Source: Nectonema munidae
Taxonomy: Eukaryota > Nematomorpha > Nectonematoida > Nectonematidae
Length of the DNA stretch: 64,000 bases
Direction: 5' to 3'
NCBI GenBank assembly: GCA_030549495.1
Contig: JAUIRK010000871.1
Span: 308,963-372,962, forward strand
The position numbers and the translations under genes are program-made. Shown here piece by piece: positions 21,165 to 32,066 of the stretch. Position 1 is the stretch's first letter, and every line of letters starts with the position of its first letter. The notes under the pieces were generated by a model. It searched no databases, had not been told where the DNA came from, and worked only from the letters and a program-made list of their open reading frames with translations.

Positions 21165-22379
21165 AGAAATGACTGTTTCTCTACCTCCTAGTGGCGTAGA
21201 GCTGCTGGGGGCCCGTAGCCGAAAGGGTAGTAATCAGATCGGGAGTACGCCGTTCCGGCGGTGACAATCGTAGAGCCCTCTGGAAGCCGAAACGGTCTAA
21301 CGGGCGGGGGAAAACCCCAGATAGGCGGCTGCCTTCCCCGCGGTGGGGTTGTGCTACTAGGGAACCCCTAGCCAAGAGAGAAATACTAACCCACCCGACC
21401 GGCCTGCCAGTCGGGGGGCAGGATAGTTATAGGTGGTGAATCCGGGGATCCCGGAGAGGAGGGAGTGGGGCTAGAGGGGGATAAGCCGTACCTCATAACC
21501 CACCCCCAGTAAACCATAGGCTTTTTTCGCCTGCGGTTTGCGGCGGCAGGAGACCGTGCTGGGGCGTAACTTTCTTGTGCCTCTGGGAGCCGGAGACTGT
21601 TTGGCGCGAGGCTCCAGAGCATGAGTAGCGAGCAAATTTATCCCGGTAATCCCGGCAATCGAGAGCAGGTAGGGCGCGGCCTGATGGACATGTGTCCAGA
21701 TTCATTGCGCCGCCACACAATGTGTGCGGAGAAGAGCGTTGAGCTGTGAGAGGTCGTCCATGGTCAAGGACGAGATAAAGGGCCAGAACAGTTCAAGATA
21801 GCCATTCATTACCTCGTCCTTGAGGTTCAAATCCTTGCTCTTGGAGAGTTCCACGACGACCCTAACCCTGCGATTTGCCAGGAGGTCGGGAGGCGTAGCG
21901 TAGACACTTTGGTCTACGTGATTGACCGTAGCAAATCCTGGTGGGAGCATGCCCAGCAATGACGTGGGTATAGGAATACTTAAAGACCCTGTTGGGTGAG
22001 TAACAGCAGAGGAGAAAGCGGGAGAAGGCATCGTGGCAAAACCAGAATAAGAGGGGGTAAATGACGAAGGCGTTCCTATGGGAGCCATCGTAGGAGTAGT
22101 GAAGAGTGCGGGGATGGAGGTAACGGGGACGTCGGAGATATGTGAGCTTGCCATTCTTAATTATTGATATGCGAGCTTGCCAATCGTTGAAAATGAAATC
22201 ACAAGAATTTTTCAAATCATTTTTCGTTTCTGGCATCAGAAAATAAGCAAGTAATGCCAAAATGATTCTAGAATTCAACCTGGCATTGCTGATTGGAGGT
22301 ATTTTTTGAAATTTGATTCGAGGAACCCGTTTATTTTATTCCAAAAAAAGATAGGCTTTCGTCAAATGGAATAAAAATT

Positions 22380-22845
22380 TCATGTCATCTCTCCAACCCC
22401 CTTTTCTTTCATTTCTTCATCTCCATTTTCAAACTTTTCAATCAAACTTTCATAGTTTTCAATTAAATCTAAGCTGAAAAAATAATTTATATCGCATGAA
22501 ACTGCACTTTTTTTTAATTCTTGGTCCATGATGAATCTGAGAATCCTATCCAAAATGTGATACTGGCATCCAAAATATTGTGGAACTTCACTTGCCTTAC
22601 TTTGAAAAATTGTCAGCAACTTCTTGACTACACCATTTTTTCTTCCAGTGTTAACGTTTGTTGTATCACAAACCATCATTTTTATCGACTTCCAAAGATC
22701 GTATTCATTCAATACTTCTACCAGACCTTTAGTGATTGTTTCAGCTTTCCCGTCAATTAGGTGTAAAACTTTTAATTTTATTTCGCTTGTTTCTACAACT
22801 TGATATTCCCGTCAAAGTGCAGGCTCCATTTTTCTTTATCAAAGC
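22380..22845 (-). pseudogene. hAT-like transposase fragment (central catalytic region)
   Basis: The minus strand reads LHFDGN (near 22820) and, after a small deletion, VVETSEIKLKVLHLIDGKAE and NEYDLWKSIKMMVCDTTNVN. It continues through GVVKKLLTIFQ and YFGCQYHILDRILRFIMDQE to an acidic end at 22380. The CDTTxVNTG and GCQxHxLDRILR patterns are those of the RNase H-like core in a hAT-related transposase lineage of invertebrates. Neither BED finger nor C-terminal dimerisation domain is attached, so it is a fragment of about 150 residues from a protein usually over 500. The tandem array begins immediately beyond its upstream side. Confidence 0.6.
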
Positions 22846-22857
22846 TTCTTTAAAGCT

Positions 22858-23835
22858 TTGATAACTTTAATTGATTTTTATAAAAAAAATGAATATCACC
22901 GCTGAATTTAGGTTGCTTGAAAATGGGTGTATATGTGTAAAAAACATTTTATAATTATTTAGATAAAAAGTTTCTTTTTTGAGATTAGCTGTCATATATA
23001 AATCACTTTTTTGACAGGTTTAAATGATTTTCATAAAAAATGAATATCACCACTGAATTCAGCATATTTGAAAATGGGTATACATGTGTAAAAAACTTTA
23101 TATACTTATTTAGATAAAAAGTTCCTTTTTGAGATGGGCTGTCACATTTAGATCAATTTTTTTACAGGTTTGATTGATTTTCATTAAAAAATGAATATCA
23201 GCATATTTGAAAATGGGTATACATGAGTAGAAAACTTTATATACTTATTTAGATAAAAAGTTCCTTTTTGAGATGAGCTGTCACATTTAGATCAATTTTT
23301 TGACGTTTGATTGATTTTCATAAAAAATGAATATCACCAGTGAATTTAGCATATTTGAAAATTGGTATACAAGTGTAAAAAATTTAATATACTAATTTAG
23401 ATAAAAAGTTCCTTTTTGAGATGAGCTGTCACATTTAGATCAATTTTTGACAGGTTTGATTGATTTTCATAAAAAAAAATGAATATCACCACTGAATTCA
23501 GCATATTTGAAAATGGGTATACATGTGTAAAAAACTTTATATAATTATTTAGATAAAAAGTTCTTTTTTGAGATGAGCTGTCACATTTATATCAATTTTT
23601 TGACAGGTTTGATTGATTTTCATATAAAATGAATATCACCACTGAATTCAGCATATTTGAAAATGGGTATACATGTGTAAAAAATTTTATATAATTATTT
23701 AAATAAAAAGTTCTTTTTTGAGAAGAGCTGTCAAATATAAATCAATTTTTTGACATGTGTGATTGATTTTGATAAAAAAAAATGGACATGACCACTGAAT
23801 TCAGCATAGTTGAAATATATATGTAACATTAAAAA
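22858..23835 (+). repeat. Tandem array, about 6.5 units of roughly 150 bp
   Basis: Each unit contains TTGATTGATTTTCATAAAAA, ATGAATATCACCACTGAATT, TTGAAAATGGGTATACATGT, AGATAAAAAGTTCCTTTTTG and a TGACAGG-like junction. Unit starts lie near 23021, 23170, 23305, 23458, 23606 and 23758, giving spacings of about 135-153 bp. One unit lacks the CACCACTGAATTCAGC word. A related array lies inverted at 48590-49095. Confidence 0.9.
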
Positions 23836-24177
23836 TATTTATAAAAAGTTATTAATATCTGAGAAAAATAGGGGGGGGGGCACTTTACGCCCCCCAGCAC
23901 TTGAGCGGACAAATTTTGCCCAGCACTAATAGGGTTAATATTTCAATTTAATATTTTAATAATTAGTCTGAATTCGATCTTTCATTCTCTTTTGCATCTC
24001 ATTTTACATCATCATGTATTGTTATGTCCAATGATCATTACATCCTATAATGCGATTATCATAAATTTTTTATATTCAAGTTTTTGAAAGTAAATCTTAC
24101 TTGTAGAAATTATTGATTTTCGCCCTTCCCCCTCCTGAAAACACATTGGGCCCCTCGTCCCCAGATATGTGCCCCTG

Positions 24178-24297
24178 ATATGACAATGGTTATCTTGTAG
24201 ACCCTAATTTCAAAGATTAAGATTATAACTCTTGAATTGTAATTATTAATTATTACTTTGTATCAATAAATAACCTCGATGTTTTTGAACTCAACTT
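24178..24297 (+). repeat. Direct repeat of a hAT segment (partner 24953-25056)
   Basis: ACAATGGTTATCTTG, then an AATTTC-AAGATTA word and TTACTTTGTATCAATAAATA recur at 24953-25056. There they form the start of the hAT transposase fragment. This copy is a detached scrap preceded by C-rich sequence (24120-24176), possibly an element end. Confidence 0.7.
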
Positions 24298-24959
24298 TTT
24301 TACACTTTGAAATATTTTATCCTAAAGATATCCTGAATTCCTATATTTTCTATTATCATGGAAGAATATTGAAAATGAATTAAATAAACAGTTTCCTTAT
24401 CTTGTAGTAGTTAACCCATGTATGCCCAATTTTTCTTTAATAAACGCAGACGATAGTTTTTTTCATTGTAATTAATATGAATTTCGAAAATCCTCTCCTC
24501 GTCCTGGACATAAATTGGTAAAGGTAATGTAGTTTGATCTATATTATTTTGAAATGTGCTTAGGGTTAAAATCAACCTAACATTTTCCCTTCTATGTGCT
24601 ACATTAACTATTTATTTCTGGAAATTCAAATGAGGAATTATTATTCTGAAGAAAATTTCCAGTGTATTGGTTATTTGTATAATTTTTTCTCCAAATTTAG
24701 ATTTTTTAAAAAGTGTGAAAAATGATGATAAAATAAATTGGACAAATTTTATGATTTCACAATTTTAATTTAACCTATTTCTATAAATTTTTTTATACGC
24801 TCTTATAAAAATTTCGTTGCATATCTTATCTCCTTCAAACTGCATCGCCTTGACGTGGTGAAGAAGCTTATACCGGTATCGGTTACTAAATGATGTAGAA
24901 ATGAAAATCTTTTTAATTCAAATGTTATAATTTTATAACTATTTTTAGACATGACACAA

Positions 24960-25561
24960 TGGTTATCTTGAAGACCATAATTTCGAAGATTACGAATTGT
25001 AATGTTTATTACTTTGTATCAATAAATAACTTCGATGTTTTTGAATTTAACTCTTTAACCGGATCTTCCCTTTCTAACTTTTACAACCAGTTCATCCAAG
25101 CTGGGATTGAAAATCTCAATTGCAGATTTGACTCGAAGTTGTTGAATGACTGTCTGCACTTGGATCCCAGAAATTGGTCGAAAAAGTAAGAAGAATTGTA
25201 ACTTATGGAGACACGGAAGTGATGGATGTGGCTCGATTTTTCAAACAAGATGTGATGTCCACTGTATCTGCCTTTCGAGATTTCAAATGAGGATATTTAT
25301 CAACTGACTATGAAAACTTTTTACAAGTTATTAATATATTCCCTGTTTCCACGGCTGAATGCGAACGTGGGTTTAGTTCGATGAATGACATCTGTACATC
25401 AGAACGTAATCAGATGAGTCTAAACGCATTTGATGCTGTTCTTTTTCTGAATATCAATGGACCCCCTATTTCACGGGTAGATTTTACAAAATACGTTCAC
25501 ACTTGGTTAAAAAACTATCGATCTGCAATCAGACAGGATCGAAAGACAGATGATGTGTGTG
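24960..25561 (+). pseudogene. hAT transposase C-terminal part (KIAA1586/ZNF862-like lineage)
   Basis: The frame at 24960-25189 reads NFDVFEFNSLTGSSLSNFYN and ends near the LDPRNW motif. After a one-base shift it continues VRRIVTYGDTEVMDVARFF. An in-frame TGA follows (about 25287), then FPVSTAECERGFSSMNDICT, MSLNAFDAVLFLNINGPP and VDFTKYVHTWLKNYR. The STAECERGFSxMN...RN.M box is the hAT C-terminal dimerisation domain. The coding part is cut at 25562 by a MITE. It therefore has one frameshift, one stop and one insertion, and only the last 200 or so residues remain. Confidence 0.75.
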
Positions 25562-25838
25562 CAGTGGCGGATCGAGAAATTTCTTATAGGGTGGCCGAAA
25601 TCTATTAAATTTTTTTGCAATTTTGCTAAAAGTCTTCAGAGAATACGACATCTATCTTATGTCTTTTAGAATCAATTACCTATGTTTTCATATTTATAAC
25701 ATTATTTTGCCATGAATAAATTGCAAATTTTATTTTTTATATATGTAAGGGTATACATTATTAAAGGTAATTTTCGAAGCCATTTTTCATAGGGGGGGGG
25801 GGGCTAGGCCCATGAGGCCCCCTTTGGATAGGCCAATG
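25562..25838. mobile_element. 277-bp hAT-type MITE with 8-bp TGTGTGTG duplication
   Basis: The left end CAGTGGCGGATC and the right end read inward as CATTGGCCTATC form imperfect terminal inverted repeats. Just inside the right end lies a run of G followed by CTAGGCCCATGAGGCC. The 8 bp before (25554-25561) and after (25839-25846) are both TGTGTGTG. This could be a true duplication or insertion in a GT repeat. It interrupts the hAT transposase remnant. Confidence 0.65.
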
Positions 25839-25846
25839 TGTGTGTG

Positions 25847-28378
25847 TCTTGTCTTCAGCACCTACTTTTTTCAACAAAGTAAATTTGGAAGAATTTTTCA
25901 CTACCACTTTTTTATGTTAAATTAAATTTTAAAATTGTTTTATTGTAAATTGTAATTCTTTCTATCGAGTAAGTAGGCCATTCAAGCCTAACTCTTGTAG
26001 TTTCCGTGTTTGACATGACCATTCTATCTCTTATATTCATAAGAATTCTCACTGACACTTTTTTGATAAATAGAACGTATGGTATCCATCTCAAATATAG
26101 GCAGTGTAGTAGCATGTAGCTTTAGACATGCATACAAGCACTGATCTTTTTTGTAGAAGTAGAGCTCATGGGACGTTTCCTACAACGTTTATATGTTTCT
26201 ATGTAAGGGGTGACTCCACACAGCAGAGCATTCCCCCTCTAGTGAAAATTTTCTACTTCGCACCCTGAACTAATGAAGTCATATTTCTTCAGATTCCCAT
26301 ATAAACATTAAATGAATTTTTCATTCTTTCAGTTTGTTTTTTTCTAAGCTAAAACTTTTTTTCATTTTTCCTAAACATTTGATCATTTAATATCTCTAAA
26401 ATATTTCACTCAGTTTAACTTTGATAAATAAGTCTATAATTTATTAACAACTTTTCCCGCTTATTATGGGACGTCATATATACATGATCCCTTCAAAATA
26501 TAGTAAATACTTAAAGTTATCAAACATACAAAAAAATCGTTAGAATATTAAATAAATAGAAAAAAGTAAAGTAGTGTTTTTAAATTTTAAACATGAAATA
26601 AAGCTATTAGTTAAATAATTCCCATTCTCTTCTGAATTAAATTTTATAAAATGATAGGTTTTTGCCAATAAAAATATTAATTTTATTATGTTGTTGATTG
26701 ATTTAAGAAAAACGAGTGTTCAAACAATATTTCATTTGGATGTTTTTTTAATTATATGAAAAAATTTTGTTCACTTATGAAATTTTCAAGCGCTTTGAAA
26801 TTGTGACTTTGCATTTAAGACAGGGCATAAAAATAACTTTTTCTTTTATATCAATAACCTTTGTTAAGTACAATTCATTACAAAGTCCTTCTATAGATTT
26901 CATTTTCTTGTATTTAATTCAAAAAGAAAATTATATTTTTTGAAATTCTTTAGCATTTTAACCTAATGAAAATTAAAAATTTTAGTCAATTTTAGTTACC
27001 TAAAGGGCTTTTACCTCAGGTGCAATAATTGTGGGTTATGTCAACTACATAGAAGAAACAAAAAAATATATAAAGAAAGTGAAAAAATATTTTTAAAGGG
27101 GGTCATTTTTGACCACAATCTCACTTCAAAATAAAATAGAACTTTACCGAAACGATTGGAAATAAAAAAAGGCAAATTATATAAAATTTTATATTTTTCT
27201 TTTAAAAGGTAGATATAAGCGTTTTAGAGTCATTTTTAGCCGCATTGAAATTTGAAATTCAAAATTATAGTGTTTATATAATTACTTTTATTCAGTAAAT
27301 CTAGACAAAAATACAAGAATTCTAGTTTTACATATAAAAAATAATCAGTAAAAGTCTGCGGATATTCAATAATGGTGAGTCGTTTTAATTTATTTTCTGG
27401 AAAATATTATACATAAAAACAGAATAATACATTAAAATTAAAGTTAAGTCTACTTGTCTTTAATCTTCAGGTTTTAGTGTACTTATTATATAAAATAAGG
27501 CTGTACAATTAAATAAAATAGTTTTAAAAAAAATTGAGAAATATGTCAAAAAATATTGTAAAATCATTTTAGCATAAACACGCTTTTTTTATTTGGGAAT
27601 AATCTAACATTTTCTAGATTTGTTTATTTAAGTTATTTTATAATAAAATTTAAATATATTTACTTGTTAAAAAATTTTTAATTTATATTTTGTTTAATTT
27701 TATTTTTTTTCTTTGAAAAATAAAAAATTTTGCTTTAATTTTTTCGCATAGACATTTCAATCCTTATCGAGGTAACAAAAATGGTTCACAATTATAAAAA
27801 TTTTTAATTCTTATCATCAAAATGAGGTCTTAGACATAACTTTATAGATTAAGACGATATTTTTCTGAATAAGAAACTCGAGATTTATATGTATGTCAAG
27901 TTTCATGTTCATATATTTTTTTATTAGGTGGCAATTTAACTTTGTTTCTGTCAGCTCATTTTGCCACGACCCATATTTTTTAATGTATTAAAAATATAAT
28001 TTTGCGATAACTATCATAGTAATTTACAAATAAAAAAATAAAATACGAAAAGACTACCTCAATAATGGTGACGATTTTTAAAGTGGAATATTTAGGGGTG
28101 ATAATTCCTAAAGTGGAAATCAAGTAATTTAATTTATAATATAATTATAAGAGATTTAATTTTGATTTATGTTATTTTACTTGTAGAATACCTATTAACT
28201 TTTTCTTAATTTGTATATGTATTCTTAAAAAATGTTTTCATTACACTTTATTGTATGACATACCTGCGGTTAATTTCTTTGTGAGATTTATTTGGTTACA
28301 ATTCTTAAAGTGAATTACAAATGCAAAGAAGTATTCTTAAAAATTTCAAAATTATTATAATCAAAGTTTAATATTAAC
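25847..28378. other. A+T-rich region without recognised genes
   Basis: An open minus-strand stretch at 25912-26115 (67 codons, ending KTILKFNLT) has no domain or splice evidence. The rest consists of A/T-dominated sequence in which I see no repeat family or exon. Confidence 0.4.
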
Positions 28379-28570
28379 TTAATTTAAAAAATAAAAACTA
28401 TTTTTAATTTTTTCCCAAGATGATTCCGGTAGAAGTACTTGGCTTAGAGTTTTCAACTCTTTGTTTTTTTCTTCAATTATTCTTAATATTTCAAGATGTA
28501 CTCTACTAAAGTGCCTTTTCAAACTATATGCTCTTGAAGAGACATTTGGTTTTTTTCTTTGTGGTTAGCA
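28379..28570 (-). pseudogene. Zinc-finger-like (BED-type) transposase fragment
   Basis: The minus strand reads SSRAYSLKRHFSRVHLEI followed by a charged helix (LRIIEEKNKELKTLSQ) and a stop. LKRHFxRVH is the histidine half of BED/C2H2-like fingers at hAT transposase N-termini. The cysteine half appears only in another frame upstream, across an A-rich run that suggests a frameshift. It is a small, dead remnant. Confidence 0.35.
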
Positions 28571-28902
28571 ATTTTGCTATCACAACTTAAAATATTTGTT
28601 ATCTAAATTTTCCGGGAAATAATTGAAAATATCAAACTTTATTCCTGAATTTTTAGTCAAATAAACGGTTAATTGTTATTAAGTATTATGCAAAGAATCT
28701 AAAAATAAAAAAGAAAGTTTAGCAAAAGAGTTGTATCATATAAATAAATTAAATTTTTTATTCAAAATGAATCTCATCTAATAAAAATATCTATATAAAT
28801 ATGATAATATTGATTAATTTATATTATAAATAAGAATGCATCAACTTAATTATATTTAATATTAATTATTTCCTGAAATTTGGTTTAGACAGTTTTGACT
28901 AT

Positions 28903-29184
28903 TTATCCTTCCCAAACAACTATGTATTTAAGTTGTCCTGGAGCGAGACTATGGAGCCATATTTTTAATCTTTCAGACTCCGGCTCCATGTAGACAAATC
29001 CTCTGCCTCCATCGGCTCCGAAGCTCTGAATGCAAATCAAGTGCAATGACCCTTCCTGAAGGTGTTCTTGCCTTCCAACTCGTAAAGCGCTAATCTTATT
29101 CAGGAAAAACAACACATTGTCCTCGGCACACTTAGTGAAGTAAACTTTGTTAACATGAAAATCCAAATTTTGAAAAGGCATCAA
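28903..29184 (-). CDS. Unrecognised 93-codon open frame
   Basis: I do not recognise the product. The frame starts MMPFQNLDFHVNKVYF and ends LHSLAPGQLKYIVVWEG. It has balanced amino-acid use and higher G+C than its flanks, unlike chance frames here. There are no signal peptide, membrane segment or known motif. It sits immediately upstream of the Copia-like fossil piece at 29351-29845 and on the opposite strand, so it may be a shadow of retroelement sequence rather than a gene. Confidence 0.3.
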   Translation of the reverse strand: MMPFQNLDFHVNKVYFTKCAEDNVLFFLNKISALRVGRQEHLQEGSLHLICIQSFGADGGRGFVYMEPESERLKIWLHSLAPGQLKYIVVWEG

Positions 29185-29350
29185 AAAGAAACTCTAAAAT
29201 ACTTCCTTCCGAAGTACACCAAACTGAGGTTCAAGTTAATAATAATTCAATAAACAATATTATGATGACCAAAAATGCACTTCAAGCAGAGCAAAATACT
29301 TCTTCCAATCTCGATTCAAAATAAAACTTGGAAATGATATCCTCAATAGC

Positions 29351-29845
29351 AGTTGCAAAACAATTGGAGATATGGAGAAAAATAATCAGATCTACGAATC
29401 CCAAAGACCGTGATGGAAACTTCCTTGAGTGCTACAAACTTGAGTGCTTACGATTGCCAAAAAAGAGAAAAAGCAGTTGTTCTAACCGATAACATAAAAA
29501 CTCAAAATACATTGTACAACAAGCTTGACAAGCAGATATTATATCTGGGGATGAAAATTGAAAACAGCAACTAGGATAACGCTTTCTTTCACATGACCAG
29601 AAATGGAGTTTTATATGGAGTGATCTCCTATCACTTAGACGATATTTTATGGAGTGAAATAATTTCTTTTACGCCGAGTTCATTGATACTTGCTTTTCCA
29701 TATTAGTAATCTAGTTTGGTAACATTTCAGTGCTAAAAATTCTAGCTTTTATCATTTAAAATTTGATTTTAAGTAGCAAATTGTCTCAGTACAGAGTAAT
29801 CAATCTACCTATCCAATTCATTTGATGCCTGTTGACAATTATGAG
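29351..29845 (+). mobile_element. Fossil Copia-like retroelement fragment, copy 2
   Basis: Direct partner of 548-1066, alignable almost end to end. A 13-bp segment near the 3' end and a short internal segment of copy 1 are absent here. The same reverse-transcriptase-like patch (GVLYGV, then HLDDILW) is visible. It is old and broken, with several disruptions and no visible long terminal repeats. Both copies end near CTGTTGACAATTAT, suggesting one inherited fragment rather than two independent truncations. Confidence 0.4.
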
Positions 29846-32045
29846 GAAAATGTTCCCCTTTTTCTTTGTAATAAATCGATTTCTTGTTTGAGACTTTATC
29901 TGTTTTCTGGTTAAGATTTAATGACGATACACAAGGTAGTACATTATAAATTATTTATATATGTAAATTGTCACTATCTTCTGTTCTAAATGTTGCTCCC
30001 AGGGAGATCATTTCCTCCATCAGCTTTTTTTCATCTCTTTAAGCTGTGTTGAATTTTGCGTAATTTTTTGCTGCTATAATATTTGCATAGAGCCACTAAC
30101 TTTTTTTAAAAGCTTTTCTTAGTTAGATTTTTTAGACGCAATGTTTTCAGACATTAAATATTTTTGAGCATTTAGGCTAAATTTAATAACATTTTGTGAA
30201 TTGAGATAATTCAATTTAGTTACCTCGGTGGTCCTCACCGGTTTTAGAAATCCCCAAAGATAAAGTCTGAAAAACAAATACATTTAGATTTGTGTTACTG
30301 GTAATACATAAAATATTTAATGTTACTTTTTTAAAGTAAACGTGTAGCCTCTATTTTATAACAATCTTTTAAACTTGTTTTATTTTTGTCCTTCTTAACT
30401 ATTATGTTGATGTTGTTTGTAACGCAATGTTATTTTGGTTCAAAAAAGTTAGCTTTCCTTATGTGTTCACAAAAATACGATCGCATGATTGATCTGTCGG
30501 ATTAGCAAATTATACAGACAGGAGTGAGACCATTTTGTTTGATGAAGACAGTGTCCGTGTGAATCTCAGAATAACTTTCAGCTTTTCTATTTGAAGATTC
30601 CCCTGAGTCTTCTAATACAAGCAATATTTAATCTAACCTGAATTCTAACCAATAAATATTTGAAATTTTTTTGAAAGTATATATTTTTTTAATTTGAAGT
30701 GTCCTACGCTGGTATAATGAAACCGTAAATTCACCCGTGGTAAATGGCATGAATTTATCAAGCTCATGATAGCTATAAATCCTATTTTCAGAAAAATCCA
30801 TGGTGTGTTTATGAAAAGCTATAAATCTCCAAATTATTTGTATTCACGTTCATATGAAGAATTTGTTCTAGCTCAAAGCGTTATTCCAGTGTAACATTTC
30901 CTTTACTCTAAAAGAACACCTTAAATTCCTAGCAAACATAAAACTCTTTCGCTTTCAACACTTGATTGTTATATTGACCACGATCAACAAATTTAATTTT
31001 TCCGCCGCCTCTATGTAGCTTCACAAATTTTAAATTTCGTGTTCAAATCTACCTTATCCGCTATCATGAAAAATTAATTTTCGTGAATACCATTTCTCTT
31101 ACACTCCTCACAAGTGGGTTTTTTGGTTGCTTAAAGAATATTCTATTTGTCCATATATGTTTTTAGTTATTTCCTTTTTATATATTCTTAAAAATGAGTT
31201 CCCTGCTATTTTTAAGCAAATTTTCATCAATATCTCAGTTCTAAGTGAGAAGACGATTAAAGTATACAAACTTTAAAAAAGAAAGCAGAGCTTAATTTTT
31301 CGAAAAGAACCCACTTTCCAATAACAATTTTAGTTGAAGCGATTATACGTATCACTTTATCAATATAATTTTTTAAAAAATCAATCATATTTTCAATACT
31401 GCTCCATCAAATTCTACATTAAAATTGATTCTATTTTACGAACAAATTTTCTTTATAAAAAGTCGTGAAGTTTTTTGAATTGCATTTTGCATATTCTCCT
31501 TATATTTTAACAACTTTGATGGAATTAGATTTATATTTTTAAATGTAATATTAATTAAAGAATAATTATTTTAATAATATTGACATATAAGAAATTCTTG
31601 ATCATTTGGGATAACCGTTTGTAAAATTCACAGGTTAATTCAACTCATAAAACCTTTAGCAAATCATAATAAAATTACAAATATAGATACTTATAAACCA
31701 TTTTAAACTACTATAATACAATGTCTTGTGTAATTACCCAACCTTATATTCATGTCATGTTACTTGTTATTATGGTCTAATATAATTGCGTTAGATTATT
31801 TCATTTTTCTTGACATACTATTTTTGTATCTTATGCATATCGATGAACTCAAAATTTTTTAAAGATTGGCTGCTTAATCGATCGGTTGAAAGATATTGGA
31901 CAATGAATTAAACAAACACGATTAATTACCTTCACTAGTATCGATTATTTTCAAAGCTTTACATAATTTCCTTTTTTTAGAGCTCAAAAAGTGTTAAGCC
32001 TGTTGTTTGCTTTTGTTGATTAAGAAATTAGTGAGCTTGCTTACA
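29846..32045. other. A+T-rich region upstream of the thioesterase gene
   Basis: Apart from the finger remnant at 30420-30620, no gene or repeat family is recognised. The promoter of the downstream gene presumably lies in the last few hundred bases, but no TATA box or initiator stands out from the A+T-rich background. Confidence 0.35.
30420..30620 (-). pseudogene. hAT-type N-terminal fragment with BED-like finger
   Basis: The minus strand reads LVLEDSGESSNRKAESYSEI, then VFIKQNGLTPVCIIC, an in-frame TAA, then SDRSIMRSYFCEHIRKANFF to a stop. The layout of hydrophobic strand, PVCxxC, spacer and histidine half matches N-terminal zinc fingers of the ZBED/GTF2IRD2-like hAT lineage. One nonsense codon and the absence of a following transposase mark it as a remnant. 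The family call is tentative. Confidence 0.35.
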
Positions 32046-32066
32046 ATGAAATTCTCTTTATTAAGG

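Larger units (their letters stand above)
18190..22160 (-). mobile_element. Fossil G+C-rich retroelement, probably DIRS/Ngaro-like
   Basis: A block of about 4 kb with much higher G+C than all surroundings. On the minus strand, in 5' to 3' order, it holds a gag-like region with Pro/Ser/Thr-rich leader (21.7-22.15 kb), a proline-rich intermediate region (20.3-21.6 kb), a reverse transcriptase region with an LDDFLFLG-type active site (19.5-20.3 kb) and an RNase H-like region with YTDASLKALG (18.9-19.45 kb). The LDDFLF form of the RT box and this order suggest a tyrosine-recombinase retrotransposon. I did not find the recombinase or convincing terminal repeats. The copy is a broken fossil with several disruptions. 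Its composition suggests a younger insertion than its A+T-rich neighbours, but that is inference. Confidence 0.6.

Noticed and set aside
24413-24475. Possible further copy of the TTAA MITE (TTAATAAACGCAGACGATAG)
   Set aside because: Only one 20-25 bp word and a TTAACCC start match; the right terminus was not found.
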